Assembly: GCF_009711165.2 (NCBI RefSeq)
Contig: NZ_WMID02000015.1
Span: forward strand, 1 to 64,000
Direction: 5' to 3'
From: Flavobacterium sp. MC2016-06
Lineage (GTDB): Bacteria; Bacteroidota; Bacteroidia; Flavobacteriales; Flavobacteriaceae
DNA length: 64,000 nucleotides
Below the pieces are notes generated by a model. That model was not told where the DNA came from, ran no database searches, and saw nothing but the letters and a program-made list of their open reading frames with translations. Every line of letters begins with the position of its first letter. The first letter of the stretch is position 1. The translations under genes were made by a program, and so were the position numbers. Below, one piece after another: positions 63,913-64,000 of this stretch.

Positions 63913-64000
63913 ATATATAAGATTCTAATATTGGTATAGCGTTTTAGTAAAAAAAAGTATTAAAAAGAGACATCAAAAAACGGCAATTTTCCCTGTTTGT
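63913..64000. other. Right edge, no gene
   Basis: 88 AT-rich bases after the MgtC gene with no frame or hairpin I can support. Confidence 0.5.

Overview
The window is an AT-rich chromosomal segment of a Bacteroidota bacterium, most likely a Flavobacterium. The evidence is a SprB-repeat adhesin, a type IX secretion C-terminal domain, TonB receptors paired with FecR/ECF regulators, fused alpha/beta branched-chain E1, -7 promoter boxes of the TAnnTTTG type, little Shine-Dalgarno signal, and several families of intergenic palindromes. No phage, transposase, tRNA, rRNA operon or CRISPR array was seen. The only RNA gene recognised is the class A RNase P RNA (15935-16242).

Layout. 1-3057 (minus) is the N-terminal part of a giant repeat adhesin running off the left edge. 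3651-7154 is a polyphosphate block (SixA-like phosphatase, Ppk1, Ppx). 7373-9158 holds a TMEM175-type channel, a Crp-like regulator and a quinone reductase-like flavoprotein. 9311-11073 is dnaX, whose tau part is in another frame behind a run of ten A. 11291-18767 is a mix of small enzymes, lipoproteins, BON/LysM proteins, rnpB, a dicarboxylate symporter and a ketopantoate reductase. 18944-24471 has two outer-membrane proteins and a histidine kinase/response regulator pair divergent from a TonB-type barrel. 24617-29729 contains rsmD, a DUF3822 gene, a RecD-like helicase, a LigB-type dioxygenase and kdsB. 29994-45234 is mostly minus strand: branched-chain E1, a degenerate M1 peptidase-like protein with a barrel, a LOG-family protein, uvrA, GNAT, ClC, ggt and acpH. 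45452-52805 has glmM, a secreted GH128-like hydrolase, an LpxL-type acyltransferase, rhomboid, SIMPL, a short hypothetical gene and a YheT-like hydrolase.

The most interesting part is 52830-63091. An ECF sigma factor (54053), a FecR anti-sigma factor (54619) and a TonB receptor with an N-terminal STN signalling domain (55519) form a cell-surface signalling set. Four sites in this region share the same bipartite element, GTAGGGTAA, exactly 13 bases, then TGTTTTA. They lie before fecR, before an OB-fold/DUF5777/cytochrome c/YceI operon, before a repeat lipoprotein, and upstream of a Lipoprotein_15-type lipoprotein. I read these as the sigma factor's promoters. This predicts a local regulon of envelope lipoproteins and redox-type proteins.

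A second theme is decay of gene tails. The last ~78 bp of uvrA is repeated three times downstream at a 216-219 bp period together with a palindrome. The 3' end of the 82-codon gene at 51311-51559 is likewise repeated downstream of its stop. Dispersed palindromes of at least four families fill many other gaps. All comparisons were done by eye on the raw sequence.
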